Source of the DNA: Clostridia bacterium
Lineage (GTDB): Bacteria > Bacillota > Clostridia > Christensenellales > DTU072
Assembly: GCA_017461065.1 (NCBI GenBank)
Contig: JAFTZC010000035.1
Location: 1-52,353 of the forward strand
Reading direction: 5' to 3'
DNA length: 52,353 nucleotides
A model generated the notes under the pieces. It had not been told where the DNA came from. It saw only the letters and a program-made list of their open reading frames with translations, and did not search any database. The translations under genes and the position numbers were made by a program. Below are positions 52,260 through 52,353 of this stretch, in pieces (positions within the stretch are counted from its first letter, which is position 1; every line of letters begins with the position of its first letter).

Positions 52260-52353
52260 ATGAAGAAGAACAGCATAGACAATAGTAGTTTAGCACACAC
52301 AAAATGGAATTGCAAATATCACATAGTTTTTGCGCCTAAATATAGGCGAAAAG
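52260..52353 (+). CDS. tnpA: IS200/IS605-family transposase TnpA, N-terminal fragment
   Basis: The window cuts this gene after 31 codons. The fragment contains T-K-W-N-C-K-Y-H-I-V-F-A-P-K-Y-R-R-K, the hallmark start of IS200-type Y1 transposases. The HUH motif and catalytic tyrosine lie beyond the window. The enzyme moves the element as single-stranded DNA by a peel-and-paste route. GGAGGA precedes the ATG by 7 nt. Whether the element also carries tnpB cannot be seen. Confidence 0.92.
   Translation, partial: MKKNSIDNSSLAHTKWNCKYHIVFAPKYRRK

Overview
The window is a chromosomal segment of an AT-rich, low-GC Gram-positive bacterium. It is most likely an endospore-forming lineage of the class Clostridia, of the uncultured gut type, but I cannot name a species. 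Reasons: the order rpe - spoVM-like - rpmB - yloU - fakA - recG follows the Bacillus/Clostridium neighbourhood; a 26-codon SpoVM-like peptide and a SpoIVFB-like protease are present; and an ATP- and a PPi-dependent phosphofructokinase sit side by side. Shine-Dalgarno sites are strong and TTG starts are used.

Layout. 1-225: end of rpe and the small spoVM-like gene. 226-6000: an accessory insert between spoVM and rpmB. It holds a type VI-D CRISPR locus (a 1068-residue Cas13d with an unusual C-terminal extension, and six repeats with five 30-nt spacers), followed by a two-gene DUF488 pair and a dual-OB-like gene. No cas1, cas2 or WYL gene is visible. 6151-19047: housekeeping genes (rpmB, yloU, fakA, recG, murG, thrS, infC-rpmI-rplT) mixed with cell-envelope proteins. 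19091-28636: an rRNA methyltransferase, yebC, proA, pfkA, PPi-pfk, typA, and two membrane-anchored proteins with FN3 or DUF1508 domains. 28675-36995: ppx-HD, maf, an MreB-like gene, pgsA, valS, minD, minE and a SpoIVFB-like protease. 37126-41851: an MFS transporter, a leucine-rich-repeat membrane protein and a GH36 alpha-galactosidase. 41897-49986: a hypothetical gene, parE, parC, der and an aminotransferase. 50025-52353: a second accessory patch with an XRE repressor, a divergent zinc-ribbon membrane protein, and the left end of an IS200/IS605 element cut by the window edge.

The most interesting region is 258-6000. Cas13d should be a crRNA-guided, RNA-activated RNase; both R-X4-H HEPN motifs are intact. 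A fully consensus promoter (TTGACA, 17 bp, TATAAT) is buried in the last codons of cas13d and aims transcription at the first base of repeat 1, so the array has almost no leader. The C-terminal extension looks like an acidic linker plus a small beta-rich, OB/S1-like domain. A 12-bp inverted repeat brackets cas13d plus the array. The DUF488-DUF488-dual-OB cassette downstream has its own, apparently leaderless, promoter and may be a separate defence module or an accessory to Cas13d.

A second theme is regulatory. At several genes (pgsA, minD, possibly the rRNA methyltransferase, and the IS200 tnpA) a hairpin holds the ribosome-binding site in its 3' arm, and at pgsA and minD it also looks like a terminator. 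At pgsA, and less completely at minD and tnpA, a promoter element placed in or just before the hairpin would make transcripts lacking all or part of the 5' arm. Three promoters (cas13d, the hydroxyacid dehydrogenase and the zinc-ribbon protein) carry palindromes exactly between the -35 and -10 elements.
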